From positions 1 through 64,000 of the forward strand of contig SVOW01000003.1 of assembly GCA_015066175.1 (NCBI GenBank): DNA of 64,000 bases. The letters run 5' to 3'. Of the stretch, positions 9,437-18,191 are shown in pieces. The translations under genes were made by a program, and so were the position numbers. The DNA is from Oscillospiraceae bacterium. GTDB taxonomy: Bacteria; Bacillota; Clostridia; Oscillospirales; Acutalibacteraceae. Below the pieces are notes generated by a model. The model was not told the origin of the DNA, ran no database searches, and saw only the letters and a program-made list of their open reading frames with translations. Position 1 is the first letter of the stretch, and each line of letters opens with the position of its first letter.

Positions 9437-9451
9437 GGGGATATAATCCCC
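9437..9451. promoter_or_regulatory. Palindromic operator overlapping a -10 box
   Basis: GGGGAT-ATA-ATCCCC contains the TATAAT of the rightward gene. A partly matching GGGGGTTATAATC lies 23 bp to the left (9413-9425). Two related sites between an XRE gene and its divergent partner suggest autoregulation. Confidence 0.55.
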
Positions 9452-9475
9452 ATATATAAATTATGGAGGTAATGT

Positions 9476-9712
9476 ATGCAGTTATATGAGGAAATTTTAT
9501 TGTCTCTTTTAAGAAGTTCAGATTCTGATTTTTTCGGAAAGACTGTAAAGGAAATAGTAGAACTCGAGTGCTATAAAGCATTGAAAGAGATAAAAGAAGT
9601 TATTGAAGATAACTCACTCAATGATGAGGAATGCTTTATGAAAATTGAGGAGATTGTTTGTATATTTGAGTCGATCGGAAGTAACGGTGGACTACGGCAT
9701 GATTTCGGATGA
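9476..9712 (+). CDS. Small acidic protein of unknown function
   Basis: A 78-residue, mostly helical protein rich in Glu/Asp, with no family that I recognise. ATG 9476 follows GGAGG closely. It is divergent from the XRE regulator, and the pair is enclosed by two identical terminators. That arrangement could be a small regulator/effector module such as a toxin-antitoxin-like pair, but no toxin motif is visible. The stop codon is followed at once by the right-hand terminator. Confidence 0.65.
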   Translation: MQLYEEILLSLLRSSDSDFFGKTVKEIVELECYKALKEIKEVIEDNSLNDEECFMKIEEIVCIFESIGSNGGLRHDFG

Positions 9713-9742
9713 AAAAACGCAGAGTTTTCACTCTGCGTTTTT
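9712..9742. terminator. Bidirectional terminator, right copy of an identical pair
   Basis: Same 31-bp hairpin as at 9150-9180. It lies between the small rightward gene and the leftward pflA. Confidence 0.85.
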
Positions 9743-9746
9743 GCCA

Positions 9747-10451
9747 TTAGTTTAAGATTTTTTGCAATTCTTTTACCTTTTCAGGGTCAGGCTCAGAGAT
9801 ATTTCCGAAAGGAAATTCAAGCCCTAAATTGTCATATTTCGGTTGACAAAGTTTTCTGAAAGGCAGAAGTTCGATTTTTTTTGTGCATAGGGGATGTTTT
9901 TTTGTGATTTCAAGAAGTTTTAAAATATTTTCTTCTGAATCTGTTTTCGTAGGAATAATCACCTGACGAATCCATGTAGGAATATTCTTTTCTTCAAGAT
10001 AATCATAAAATTTTATCACATCTTCAAAAGAACAACCTACATAATTTCTGTAATCTTCTTCGTTAGTGTACTTTATGTCAAGAAGAACAAGGTCAGTAAC
10101 CGAAAGCAGATTTTTTGCATTTTCGTCAAGGATACATCCGCTTGTGTCAAGGCACGTGTGGACGTTTTCTTTTTTGCAGAGTGTGAAAAGTTCAGTTACA
10201 AATTCGCTCTGCATCAGTGCTTCTCCGCCTGAAACGGTAACACCGCCGTCAGCACCGAAGTAACTTTTAAAGCGGAGAATTTTTGAAAGCAAATCTTTGG
10301 GTGTTACTTCCTGCTCTTTTGAAAATTCCCACGTGTCGGGGTTATGACAGCAAGAGCATCGTAAAGGGCACCCCTGCATAAAAATCACATATCTTACTCC
10401 CGGTCCGTCAACTGCACCGAAAGATTGAACGGAATTTATGTAGCCGTTCAT
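9747..10451 (-). CDS. pflA: Pyruvate formate-lyase activating enzyme (radical SAM)
   Basis: This 234-residue protein installs the glycyl radical on PflB using S-adenosylmethionine. The cluster motif CPLRCSCCHNPDTW (C-x3-C-x2-C) is near residue 29, and the SAM-binding GGEAL follows near 77. Length and order match the PFL-activase family. It starts immediately after the pflB stop codon, so translation is probably coupled. The cytoplasmic enzyme needs anaerobic conditions, in keeping with the rest of the window. Confidence 0.96.
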   Translation of the reverse strand: MNGYINSVQSFGAVDGPGVRYVIFMQGCPLRCSCCHNPDTWEFSKEQEVTPKDLLSKILRFKSYFGADGGVTVSGGEALMQSEFVTELFTLCKKENVHTCLDTSGCILDENAKNLLSVTDLVLLDIKYTNEEDYRNYVGCSFEDVIKFYDYLEEKNIPTWIRQVIIPTKTDSEENILKLLEITKKHPLCTKKIELLPFRKLCQPKYDNLGLEFPFGNISEPDPEKVKELQKILN

Positions 10452-12686
10452 TTAAGCGAGCCTCTCGTGGAATGTACGTGAAATAACTTCTCTCTGCTGT
10501 TCGCGTGAGAGCTTTACGAAGTTTACGGCATAGCCTGAAACACGCACTGTAAGGTTAGGATAAAGTTCAGGGTTTTCATATGCTGCCATAAGAGTTTCGC
10601 GGTTAAGCACGTTTACGTTGATGTGGTGTGCTTTCTGGTGGAAATAACCGTCAAGCACGTGAACAAGATTGTTAACTTTTGATTCGTCATCTTTACCCAA
10701 TGCATCAGGAGTAATTGAGAATGTGTTTGAAATACCGTCACGGCAGTCATCATAAGAAATTTTTGCAACGCTGTTGAGAGATGCAAGTGCACCGTTTTCT
10801 TCGCGGTTGTGCATGGGGTTAGCACCGGGTGCGAAAGGTTCACCTTTCTTTCTTCCGTCAGGTGTTGCACCTGTCTTTTTGCCGTAAGCCACATTTGATG
10901 TGATTGTGAGCACTGAAAGAGTATGGATAGCATTTCTGTAAGTGGGAGTTTTGCGAAGCTCGGTAATAACCTGATGTGTAAGGTCTTTTGCTATAAGGTC
11001 AACGCGGTCGTCATCGTTGCCGTATTTGGGGAATTTGCCCTCTGTTTCAAAATCAACGATAAATCCGTTTTCATCGCGGATGGGTTTAACTTTTGCATAT
11101 CTGATTGCACTTAATGAGTCAGTGATAACTGAAAGACCTGCAACACCGAAAGCCATAAATCTTTCCACATTTGTGTCGTGAAGAGCCATCTGTGATTTTT
11201 CATAAGCGTATTTATCGTGCATATAGTGAATAACGTTCATTGTGTTTACGTAAAGCTTCATAAGCCACTCTACGTATTCATCAAATCTTTCCTTAACCTT
11301 ATCGAAATCAAGGATTTCATCTGCCATAACTTCTTTCTGCGGGCCGATGTGAATGCCTGAAGTGGTGTCATATCCGCCGTTGAGAGTGAGAAGAAGGAGT
11401 TTTGCAAGGTTACAACGTGCGCCGAAGAACTGCATCTGTTTGCCCACTTTCATTGCAGAAACGCAGCAGGCAATAGCGTAGTCGTCACCGTAGTGAGGAC
11501 GCATAACATCGTCGTTTTCGTACTGAATTGAGTCTGTATCAATTGAAACCTTTGAGCAGAATTTCTTGAAGTTTTCGGGAAGATTTTCTGACCAGAGAAT
11601 TGTAAGGTTCGGTTCGGGAGCAGAGCCGAGATTGTAGAGTGTGTTGAGAACTCTGTAACTGTTTTTAGTAACAAGAGTTCTGCCGTCTTCACCCATACCG
11701 CCTACAGCTTCTGTAATCCACATAGGGTCACCGCCGAAGAGTTCGTTGTATTCAGGTGTTCTCAGGTGTCTTGCCATACGCAGCTTCATAACGAAATCGT
11801 CCATAATTTCCTGCGCTTCTTCTTCTGTGAGAACACCGTTTTTAAGGTCACGTTCAATGTAAATATCAATGAATGTAGCAGTTCTGCCAAGACTCATTGC
11901 AGCACCGTTCTGCTCTTTGATAGCAGCAAGGTAGCCGAAATAAAGCCACTGAACTGCTTCTTTCGCATTAGTTGCAGGCTGACTTATATCAAAACCATAC
12001 ATTGCAGCCATTTCCTTCATTTTACCAAGGAAAGTAATCTGCTGGAAGAGTTCTTCAAGCTGTCTTACAGTTGAATAGTTCATTGACTCATTTCCTGCAA
12101 TATTTGCTTTGTCTTTTTTCTTTTCTTCGATAAGTTTATCAATACCGTAAAGAGCAACACGTCTGTAGTCGCCGATGATTCTGCCTCTGCCGTAAGCATC
12201 GGGAAGACCTGTGATAATGCTTGATTTACGTGCAAGACGCATTTCATCGCTGTAAGCTCTGAAAACGCCGTCATTATGAGTTGTTCTGAACTGGAATTCG
12301 TCTTCAATTTTATCTGAAAGCTTGTAGCCGTAAGCTTCACAAGCCTGTCTTGCCATTCTGATACCGCCAAAGGGGTTAACGCCTCTTTTAAGAGGACGGT
12401 TAGTCTGCAAGCCTACAATAATTTCCTTTTCTTTATCAAGATAACCGGGTTTGTAACTCGTAAGAGAAGAAACAGTAGTTGTGTCAATATCAAGCACACC
12501 GCCGTACTGTTTTTCGATAGTAAGCAGAGTGTTAAGCTTTGTCATCAGCTCTGTTGTTCTTTTTGTAGGACCTGCGAGGAAAGATGAATCTCCCTCATAA
12601 GGTGTATAGTTAGCCTGAATGAAATCACGTACATTGATTTCGTTTTGCCATTTGCCTTCTTTAAATCCTTTCCAGCATTCGTACAT
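10452..12686 (-). CDS. pflB: Formate C-acetyltransferase (pyruvate formate-lyase)
   Basis: The 744-residue enzyme converts pyruvate plus CoA to acetyl-CoA and formate. The active-site Cys pair is in [14 protein letters not shown] (about residues 405-418), and the C-terminal glycyl radical loop is [14 protein letters not shown] about 25 residues from the end. The ribosome site AAAGGATG precedes ATG 12686. A ZTP riboswitch with its own terminator and a strong promoter lie directly upstream. pflA follows without a gap. Confidence 0.97.
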   Translation of the reverse strand: MYECWKGFKEGKWQNEINVRDFIQANYTPYEGDSSFLAGPTKRTTELMTKLNTLLTIEKQYGGVLDIDTTTVSSLTSYKPGYLDKEKEIIVGLQTNRPLKRGVNPFGGIRMARQACEAYGYKLSDKIEDEFQFRTTHNDGVFRAYSDEMRLARKSSIITGLPDAYGRGRIIGDYRRVALYGIDKLIEEKKKDKANIAGNESMNYSTVRQLEELFQQITFLGKMKEMAAMYGFDISQPATNAKEAVQWLYFGYLAAIKEQNGAAMSLGRTATFIDIYIERDLKNGVLTEEEAQEIMDDFVMKLRMARHLRTPEYNELFGGDPMWITEAVGGMGEDGRTLVTKNSYRVLNTLYNLGSAPEPNLTILWSENLPENFKKFCSKVSIDTDSIQYENDDVMRPHYGDDYAIACCVSAMKVGKQMQFFGARCNLAKLLLLTLNGGYDTTSGIHIGPQKEVMADEILDFDKVKERFDEYVEWLMKLYVNTMNVIHYMHDKYAYEKSQMALHDTNVERFMAFGVAGLSVITDSLSAIRYAKVKPIRDENGFIVDFETEGKFPKYGNDDDRVDLIAKDLTHQVITELRKTPTYRNAIHTLSVLTITSNVAYGKKTGATPDGRKKGEPFAPGANPMHNREENGALASLNSVAKISYDDCRDGISNTFSITPDALGKDDESKVNNLVHVLDGYFHQKAHHINVNVLNRETLMAAYENPELYPNLTVRVSGYAVNFVKLSREQQREVISRTFHERLA

Positions 12687-12723
12687 CTGACATCATCCTT
12701 TCTTTAAAACGTCCAAGTCACCG

Positions 12724-12840
12724 CAAAAAACAATAAAGGGCAATCCTGCGTGTGACGAGGATTGCCCAGACGGTCGGCTTAAATCATTCTATGCTTCACG
12801 GTGTTAACCACCCAATCCGTCAGTCACACAGAATGAATAA
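12724..12840 (-). promoter_or_regulatory. ZTP (pfl-motif) riboswitch with intrinsic terminator
   Basis: On the minus strand the leader shows the pfl-motif landmarks: GTGTGACTGACGG, then GGGTGG...CACCG, an AGCA segment, and CCGTCTGGGC at the 3' side. The last element also opens a 10-bp terminator stem, GGGCAATCCT with AGGATTGCCC, followed by a T-rich run. ZTP riboswitches sense the purine intermediate ZMP/ZTP that builds up when 10-formyl-tetrahydrofolate is short. Ligand binding would free the downstream gene, which here is pflB, a formate producer. Confidence 0.88.
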
Positions 12841-12853
12841 TATTTACATATAT

Positions 12854-12882
12854 ATTGTACCTTGAAACAAGGTTTTTGTCAA
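12854..12882 (-). promoter_or_regulatory. Promoter of the riboswitch-pflBA transcript
   Basis: On the minus strand TTGACA (12882-12877) and TACAAT (12859-12854) are spaced by 17 bp. The start point would fall just before the riboswitch. Confidence 0.85.
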
Positions 12883-12914
12883 TATGTGAAATCGTACAAT
12901 AAAGAAGTGCGAAA

Positions 12915-13838
12915 TTACTTCTGTCTTGTGAGAATTTTTTCGCCGTCGAAAACAAGAACGCTGTAAGCTGAACCTGTTTTGTTTCCTTTTTCAAGCCATT
13001 CAGCAAATGCTCTCTGCATTGAAGTGTTTCTGGGGAGTTCAGAAACGGGTTTATCGTCATACTGAACACCGAAAACTCTCCACTGGTCACCGAAATCGTA
13101 TTTTGTTGTAACATTAAGGGGTTCAAAATCGTAGAGGAAATCTACTGTGTTTGAGTTTGCAGGAAGGATTTTATCGTTATCGGGATAAAGAAGCCATGAA
13201 CCGCAAACAACATACATATATTTTTTGTCACCGAATTTATCGCGGAAGAATTTGTATGCTTTCTTGTAAGAATCAAGTCTTACATCCATTGAAAGGCTGC
13301 CGCAATGAGAAGGGATATGCATGCCGAGGCAGAATTCTTCATCTTTGATTGTTTCGCCTGCGATTGTAAATTTGCTGCAACCGAATCTTGCAAGGTCATA
13401 TTCAAATCTGCCAACCTTGAATCTCCACATATTGAAGAAACCGTTAAACCAGCCTTCAACAAATGTGCCGTACATATCGTAGTTTTCTTTACATTCAATC
13501 ATTTTAACTTTAAGGTCAATCATTGAATCCCAGAAAATTTCTTCGTCAATGTTTTCTTTCTTATATCTATTGAGAAGTGTTTCTGTGCAACCGAGAAGAA
13601 TAACAAGGTTTACTATGTAAATATGAACGCCGATTTCTTCAGAAAGAGCCTTTGTTTTATCAGAAAACTTGTCAAAGTTTTTCTCTTTCTTAAGATAATC
13701 TGTTCTGATTGATTCGTAGATTTTGTTTGCTTTTTCGTTTGCGATGATTTTATCAAAAGCATCTGAAAGCACTTTTTTTGCTTCTTCGGGATATTCGTGT
13801 TTGTCCATAAGACGTGTTACAAATTTATAATTTTTCAT
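12915..13838 (-). CDS. Conserved protein, possibly with a GNAT-like acyltransferase domain
   Basis: A soluble 307-residue protein with no signal peptide or membrane helix. The N-terminal 120 residues are helical and the C-terminal half is richer in beta strands (GMHIPSHCGSLS, YMYVVCGSWLLYP). It resembles clostridial proteins annotated with an acyltransferase-like N-domain and a GNAT-like C-domain; I hold that loosely. It is the last gene of a seven-gene sugar operon, 22 bp after the kinase. ATG 13838 is chosen because GGAGG precedes it. A weak hairpin (AGAAGT/ACTTCT then T-rich) overlaps its stop. Confidence 0.6.
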   Translation of the reverse strand: MKNYKFVTRLMDKHEYPEEAKKVLSDAFDKIIANEKANKIYESIRTDYLKKEKNFDKFSDKTKALSEEIGVHIYIVNLVILLGCTETLLNRYKKENIDEEIFWDSMIDLKVKMIECKENYDMYGTFVEGWFNGFFNMWRFKVGRFEYDLARFGCSKFTIAGETIKDEEFCLGMHIPSHCGSLSMDVRLDSYKKAYKFFRDKFGDKKYMYVVCGSWLLYPDNDKILPANSNTVDFLYDFEPLNVTTKYDFGDQWRVFGVQYDDKPVSELPRNTSMQRAFAEWLEKGNKTGSAYSVLVFDGEKILTRQK

Positions 13839-13860
13839 TTTGATTTCCTCCAATAGTTTT

Positions 13861-14958
13861 TTATCTTGCTACTCGCGCGCCTTTACCGCCGATGATATTT
13901 TCAACTTCTTTAAGTGATGCAGTTGAAGTGTCGCCGGGCGTTGTCATAGCGTATGCACCGTGTGCAACACCGTAGTTAACTGCAGCCTGTGCATCATCGT
14001 AAGTCATAAGTCCGTAAATAAGACCTGATGCGAATGAATCTCCGCCACCGACTCTGTCGTAAATTTCAAGGCCAGGGAGATTAAGTCCGTTGTAAACTTT
14101 TCCGTCAGCGTAACAAATTGCACTCCAGTCGTTTACTGATGCGGTTTTAACTGTACGCAAAGTAGTTGCAATAACTTTGAAGTTGGGGTAAGTTTTGCAC
14201 ACTTCACCCAACATTTTAACGTAGCCGTCAAGGTTAAGCTCTTTCAGGTTTTCATCATTGCCTTCAATTTCAAAGCCGAGGCAAGCAGTGAAATCTTCTT
14301 CGTTGCCAATCATAACGTCGATATATTTTGCGATTTCTTTGTTGACTGCCTGTGCTTTTTCTTTGCCGCCGATATCATTCCACAAAGACGGACGGTAGTT
14401 TAAGTCGTAAGACACGATTGTGCCGTATTTCTTTGCAGTTTTAACAGCTTCAATAACAACTTCTGCAGTTGTTTCTGAAAGTGCAGCAAAAATACCGCCT
14501 GTGTGGAGCCAACGTACACCGAGTGTGCCGAAGATGTATTCCCAGTCAATATCGCCGACTTTGAGCTGTGAAGCGGCTGTGTTGCCTCTGTCAGAAACGC
14601 CCACAGCACCGCGGATGCCGAAACCTCTTTCGGTGAAGTTAAGACCATTTCTCACTTTTCTTCCGATGCCGTCATAGGGCACCCATTTAATCATTGAAGT
14701 GTCAACTCCGCCCTGAAGAATGAAATCTTCGCAAAGTCTGCCGATTTCATTGTCTGCAAAAGCAGTTACAACACCTGTTTTCATTGAGAAACATCTGCGA
14801 AGACCGCGGGCTACGTTGTATTCACCGCCGCCTTCCCAAACGCGGAAAGAACGGGCATTTTTAACTCTCATATCGCCCGGGTCAAGGCGTAACATAACTT
14901 CGCCCAGAGCAATCATATCAAATGTGCAATCTTTTTTATCCTTTAATTTAAGCAACAT
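13861..14958 (-). CDS. PfkB-family sugar kinase, 2-keto-3-deoxygluconate-kinase-like
   Basis: The 365-residue protein has the PfkB signatures: MIALGEVMLRLDPG at the N-terminus, WEGGGEYNVARGL near 42 for substrate binding, and the ATP/catalytic motif DRVGGGDSFASGLIYG near 315 with the catalytic Asp. It is closest in style to 2-dehydro-3-deoxygluconokinases, though substrate calls within PfkB are unreliable. AGAGGTG lies upstream of ATG 14958. Operon partners are two sugar isomerases and an oxidoreductase, consistent with catabolism of a uronate or an unusual sugar. Confidence 0.82.
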   Translation of the reverse strand: MLLKLKDKKDCTFDMIALGEVMLRLDPGDMRVKNARSFRVWEGGGEYNVARGLRRCFSMKTGVVTAFADNEIGRLCEDFILQGGVDTSMIKWVPYDGIGRKVRNGLNFTERGFGIRGAVGVSDRGNTAASQLKVGDIDWEYIFGTLGVRWLHTGGIFAALSETTAEVVIEAVKTAKKYGTIVSYDLNYRPSLWNDIGGKEKAQAVNKEIAKYIDVMIGNEEDFTACLGFEIEGNDENLKELNLDGYVKMLGEVCKTYPNFKVIATTLRTVKTASVNDWSAICYADGKVYNGLNLPGLEIYDRVGGGDSFASGLIYGLMTYDDAQAAVNYGVAHGAYAMTTPGDTSTASLKEVENIIGGKGARVAR

Positions 14959-14973
14959 AATTTTTCACCTCTG

Positions 14974-15837
14974 TCAGATTTGTGAAAGCACTTCGTGCAA
15001 TGCAGAAGATGCTGCATCAAAAGACTCAGTCTGTGAAGCATAAGTGAAATCGTCTTTAAGCTGGTCTGCAGTGCCGCCTTCGCCTTCAAGAGCAGCAAGG
15101 CCTTCAAAAACTGTAAGGTGAGGTTCTAATGTCAGAATTCTCTTGCCGTCTTTTTTATTGAAACGTTTTAAAAGTTCAACGATTTCGCCATCGCCTTTAC
15201 CGGCAGGAACAACTTTGCCTGTTTCAAAAAGGCAGTCTTTTACGTGCATATATTCAATATATTCTTCAAGCATTTCGTATGCGGGAAGAATCTGAACACC
15301 GCACTGAATGAAGTTTGCAGAGTCAAAAACACCTTTGATTTTGCCTTTGAAGGTTTTGTAAATATCAAGGCAACGCTCTGCAATATCACCGTAAATATCT
15401 TTTTCGTTTTCGTGACAGCACCAGATGCCTGATTTCAGTGAATAGTCAGCAAATTTTTCAAGTCTTTCAAAAACTTCATCGCGGAAATCTTCAGGTTTCT
15501 GGTTTTCGTTGAAAAAGAAACTGAACATACGGATTTTATCAGTGCCCAGGATACAAGCGTTTTCAACATTTCTTTTGAAAAGTTCAAAATGAGGCTCAAA
15601 ATCATCTTCGATATTGATTTTGCCGAAGGGTGAGCCGATAGCAGAAACGCCGATGCCGTTATCATCAAGAATCTTTTTTAATTCTTTGCATTGTTCTTCA
15701 GTATATACAGAAATGTTTCCGTAATCAAGTCCGCGCAGCTCTGTGTGAGTAAGTCCGTTTCTTTTTAAAGCGGCAATCTGTTCGATAATACCGCCGCCTG
15801 CTTCATCAGAGAAAGCAGAAAGTATAAATTCAGCCAT
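14974..15837 (-). CDS. Sugar phosphate isomerase/epimerase (TIM barrel)
   Basis: The 287-residue protein is an AP-endonuclease-2-type TIM barrel. Metal-ligand positions are suggested by the Glu in THTELRGLDYG near 33, the Asp in GVFDSANFIQCG near 190, the HVKDC His near 220 and the LEPHL Glu near 255. It probably epimerises or isomerises a keto sugar. It is the second gene from the downstream end of the sugar operon, followed by the kinase 15 bp later. A second member of the same family heads the operon (19368-20147). Confidence 0.82.
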   Translation of the reverse strand: MAEFILSAFSDEAGGGIIEQIAALKRNGLTHTELRGLDYGNISVYTEEQCKELKKILDDNGIGVSAIGSPFGKINIEDDFEPHFELFKRNVENACILGTDKIRMFSFFFNENQKPEDFRDEVFERLEKFADYSLKSGIWCCHENEKDIYGDIAERCLDIYKTFKGKIKGVFDSANFIQCGVQILPAYEMLEEYIEYMHVKDCLFETGKVVPAGKGDGEIVELLKRFNKKDGKRILTLEPHLTVFEGLAALEGEGGTADQLKDDFTYASQTESFDAASSALHEVLSQI

Positions 15838-15850
15838 AGTTTTTCACCTT

Positions 15851-17221
15851 TTAAAATGCAAAATATTTTTTGAGAAGTTTTTCACATCTGCCGTGCAGGA
15901 ATTCAAGAGTTTCTTTGCTTCCTTCTTCACCGCAGGCATATGCTTTCATTGCACGGCCTTCTTCAAAGCAAAGGTCATCGTGGATGGGGAAATAGTTCTG
16001 CATAAGGAATGTTGCGTATTTAACAAGCCTTAAATCGCCCACAATGCGGTATTCTGCGCTGATTGTGTCAACTGCAACGCTGTAGAAATCCTTGATTGAA
16101 GAAATAAGGTCTTTTCTCTCGTTTCTTCTTGAGAAAACGATTGTTTTGCAGGGGAAACGGTCCATATCTGTTGAATCGTGGCAGTCAGTTGAGCCGACGA
16201 TAGGATATTTTCTGCCTTTAGCAAGGTCTTCATAATATCTGATTGTCTGGAAACCGTTGTGTTCAAAATAGTTTTCACCGCCCAGCACTTCAAAAGCATC
16301 AAAGGGCTGTTTTTCCATCATAAAATCAAGAAGAGTTTCAGGCACCTGCTGAACATTTGAAAGCCAGTAAGGATGGCAGAAAATGCCGAGACCGTTTGCT
16401 TTTCTGATTTCGTCGAAGATAAATTTGCAAGCAGTGTAAGTGTATCTTTCAATGCCCTCGGGAATGTCTTCTTTTTCAGCGAGTCTGTCAATCATTTCAT
16501 TCATTTCTCTGATTGATTTAACATCGGGGCATTCGCCGTAAAGTGAACGGAGTTTCTTTGAATCGCCAACTTCCTTGATATGAATATGTTCAAACATAGC
16601 GTTAATTGAATATTCACCGCCGAAGTTAACGATGTGAATATCGTTGATGTGGTCTTCATCAGCCTTTGCAAGGTGAACTTCTTCACCGGGCACAAGGTTT
16701 AAATCGATAGGCACATCTTTGTAGAAATCTTTTACATATAAAGAGGGGTAATATCTCTCATGGTCTGTGATTGCCATAAAGTCGTAGCCGATTTTACGGC
16801 AGTTTGCAACTGCGATTTCGGGCGCCTGTCTGCCATCAGAATATGATGTGTGGAAATGCAGGTCACCCATGAAAGGATATCTTCCTGCAAGGTCAGGAGC
16901 AACTGTGTAAAGGCACAGTTCAACAAGCTCTTTTCCATCAGGCTTAATAAGTCGCAGATAATACATCTGTTCTTTCGGGAAAGCATATCTGAACCTGATG
17001 CACTTGTCATCGTCAACTTTTACAAGGATTTTTTTCATATTTTTTCTGTCCTTGTAGTTTCTGATTGCACCGTCTTCAAGACCTAAAATCTGGAGAGTAT
17101 ATTCTGCTTCTTCGAAGTGAGCATGACCGCCTAAAGGTTTGATAGTGATAAGAGTTTCTTTATTTTCTGAAACTACTTTAGGGTAAATATCGTAATTGAG
17201 AAGTTCAGGTAAAATTTTCAT
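15851..17221 (-). CDS. PHP-domain metal-dependent phosphoesterase
   Basis: The protein has 456 residues. After an N-terminal domain of about 115 residues comes a PHP domain with GDLHFHTSYSDG (His-x-His and Asp), AITDHERYYPS, then FCHPYW and GSTDCH further on. These are the metal ligands of the family. PHP proteins hydrolyse phosphoesters; here the N-terminal part may bind a sugar or sense a substrate. The gene is 13 bp upstream of the isomerase and 6 bp after the nucleotidyltransferase, so it is tightly held in the operon. Confidence 0.8.
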   Translation of the reverse strand: MKILPELLNYDIYPKVVSENKETLITIKPLGGHAHFEEAEYTLQILGLEDGAIRNYKDRKNMKKILVKVDDDKCIRFRYAFPKEQMYYLRLIKPDGKELVELCLYTVAPDLAGRYPFMGDLHFHTSYSDGRQAPEIAVANCRKIGYDFMAITDHERYYPSLYVKDFYKDVPIDLNLVPGEEVHLAKADEDHINDIHIVNFGGEYSINAMFEHIHIKEVGDSKKLRSLYGECPDVKSIREMNEMIDRLAEKEDIPEGIERYTYTACKFIFDEIRKANGLGIFCHPYWLSNVQQVPETLLDFMMEKQPFDAFEVLGGENYFEHNGFQTIRYYEDLAKGRKYPIVGSTDCHDSTDMDRFPCKTIVFSRRNERKDLISSIKDFYSVAVDTISAEYRIVGDLRLVKYATFLMQNYFPIHDDLCFEEGRAMKAYACGEEGSKETLEFLHGRCEKLLKKYFAF

Positions 17222-17227
17222 TTCTGC

Positions 17228-18145
17228 TTATCTCCATTCCAACATATTCTGCGGATAAAGTCCGTTATCTTTCATTGCCTGAATTGAGTCTACAACAAGG
17301 GGTCTGTCTTCTTTGTAAGTAACGCCGAACCATTTGTCGGAAGTTGTAAGCACGTCAACTGTGCATTCCTTGTCTTCAAGCATATCAGAAACAACAAAGG
17401 GAAGGAAGAATTCAGCTTTGAGGGGATTGTTTTCAACTGTTTTGAAGAATTCATTGAATCTGCTTTCAAGTCTGTCGAGAAACTGCGGAGCAAAACACCA
17501 GCAGTTCATTGAAACGATAGCGTCTTCGTCAAGTTCAACAGGCTCTTCAAAATCTTCATAGTAAACTTTGCCGTCACGTCTGATGATTTTTGTTCTTTCA
17601 GTGATTTCATCAAGCTGACCGTTTTCGTTAACAACACAAACACCGCGGGATACGTGTCCGTTTTCTGTAAGAGTGTTTTTGAGTTTAAAGCCAACCATGC
17701 AGAAGGGGAGAACTTCTTTTTCAAAATCAGTTCTTTCAATCCATGCTGCTGCTTCTTTGAAAGCCTGAGGACCGTAGTAGTCGTCAGAGTTTATAACTGC
17801 AAATGGTTCTTTTACAGTGCCGAAGCAGGAAAGAATTGCATGGGCCGTACCCCAGGGTTTTACACGTCCTTCAGGCACAGAATATCCGTCGGGGATATTG
17901 TTCAGGTCCTGAAAAACATATTCAGTTTTAACTTTATCTTCAATTCTGTTGCCGATAGCGTTTCTGAAAGCTTCTTCATCCTGCTTTTTGATGATGAAAA
18001 CAACTTTGTTGAAACCTGCTTTTACAGCGTCATAAATTGAATAGTCAATAATCAGTGAACCTTCGTTGCCAATGGGGTCAATCTGTTTCAAACTGCCGTA
18101 TCTGCTGCCCATTCCTGCAGCCATAATAACAAGAGTTTTATCCAT
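17228..18145 (-). CDS. Sugar-1-phosphate nucleotidyltransferase-like protein
   Basis: The 305-residue protein opens with MAAGMGSRYGSLKQIDPIG, the nucleotide-binding loop of the NTP-transferase family, and has INSDDYYG near 110 for the catalytic metal site. Such enzymes make NDP-sugars from sugar-1-phosphates. A nucleotidyltransferase inside an operon otherwise looking catabolic is unusual. The family also includes proteins acting on choline or sugar phosphates. AAAGGA lies upstream of ATG 18145. Confidence 0.82.
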   Translation of the reverse strand: MDKTLVIMAAGMGSRYGSLKQIDPIGNEGSLIIDYSIYDAVKAGFNKVVFIIKKQDEEAFRNAIGNRIEDKVKTEYVFQDLNNIPDGYSVPEGRVKPWGTAHAILSCFGTVKEPFAVINSDDYYGPQAFKEAAAWIERTDFEKEVLPFCMVGFKLKNTLTENGHVSRGVCVVNENGQLDEITERTKIIRRDGKVYYEDFEEPVELDEDAIVSMNCWCFAPQFLDRLESRFNEFFKTVENNPLKAEFFLPFVVSDMLEDKECTVDVLTTSDKWFGVTYKEDRPLVVDSIQAMKDNGLYPQNMLEWR

Positions 18146-18191
18146 TGTGAAAAATCCTTTCGAATTATTTTCTTTGATGTGTTTTATGCAA

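Noticed and set aside
17290-18040. Several 60-130 residue frames antisense to the nucleotidyltransferase gene and its neighbours
   Set aside because: Shadow frames of biased codons; no start signals and no recognisable domains.
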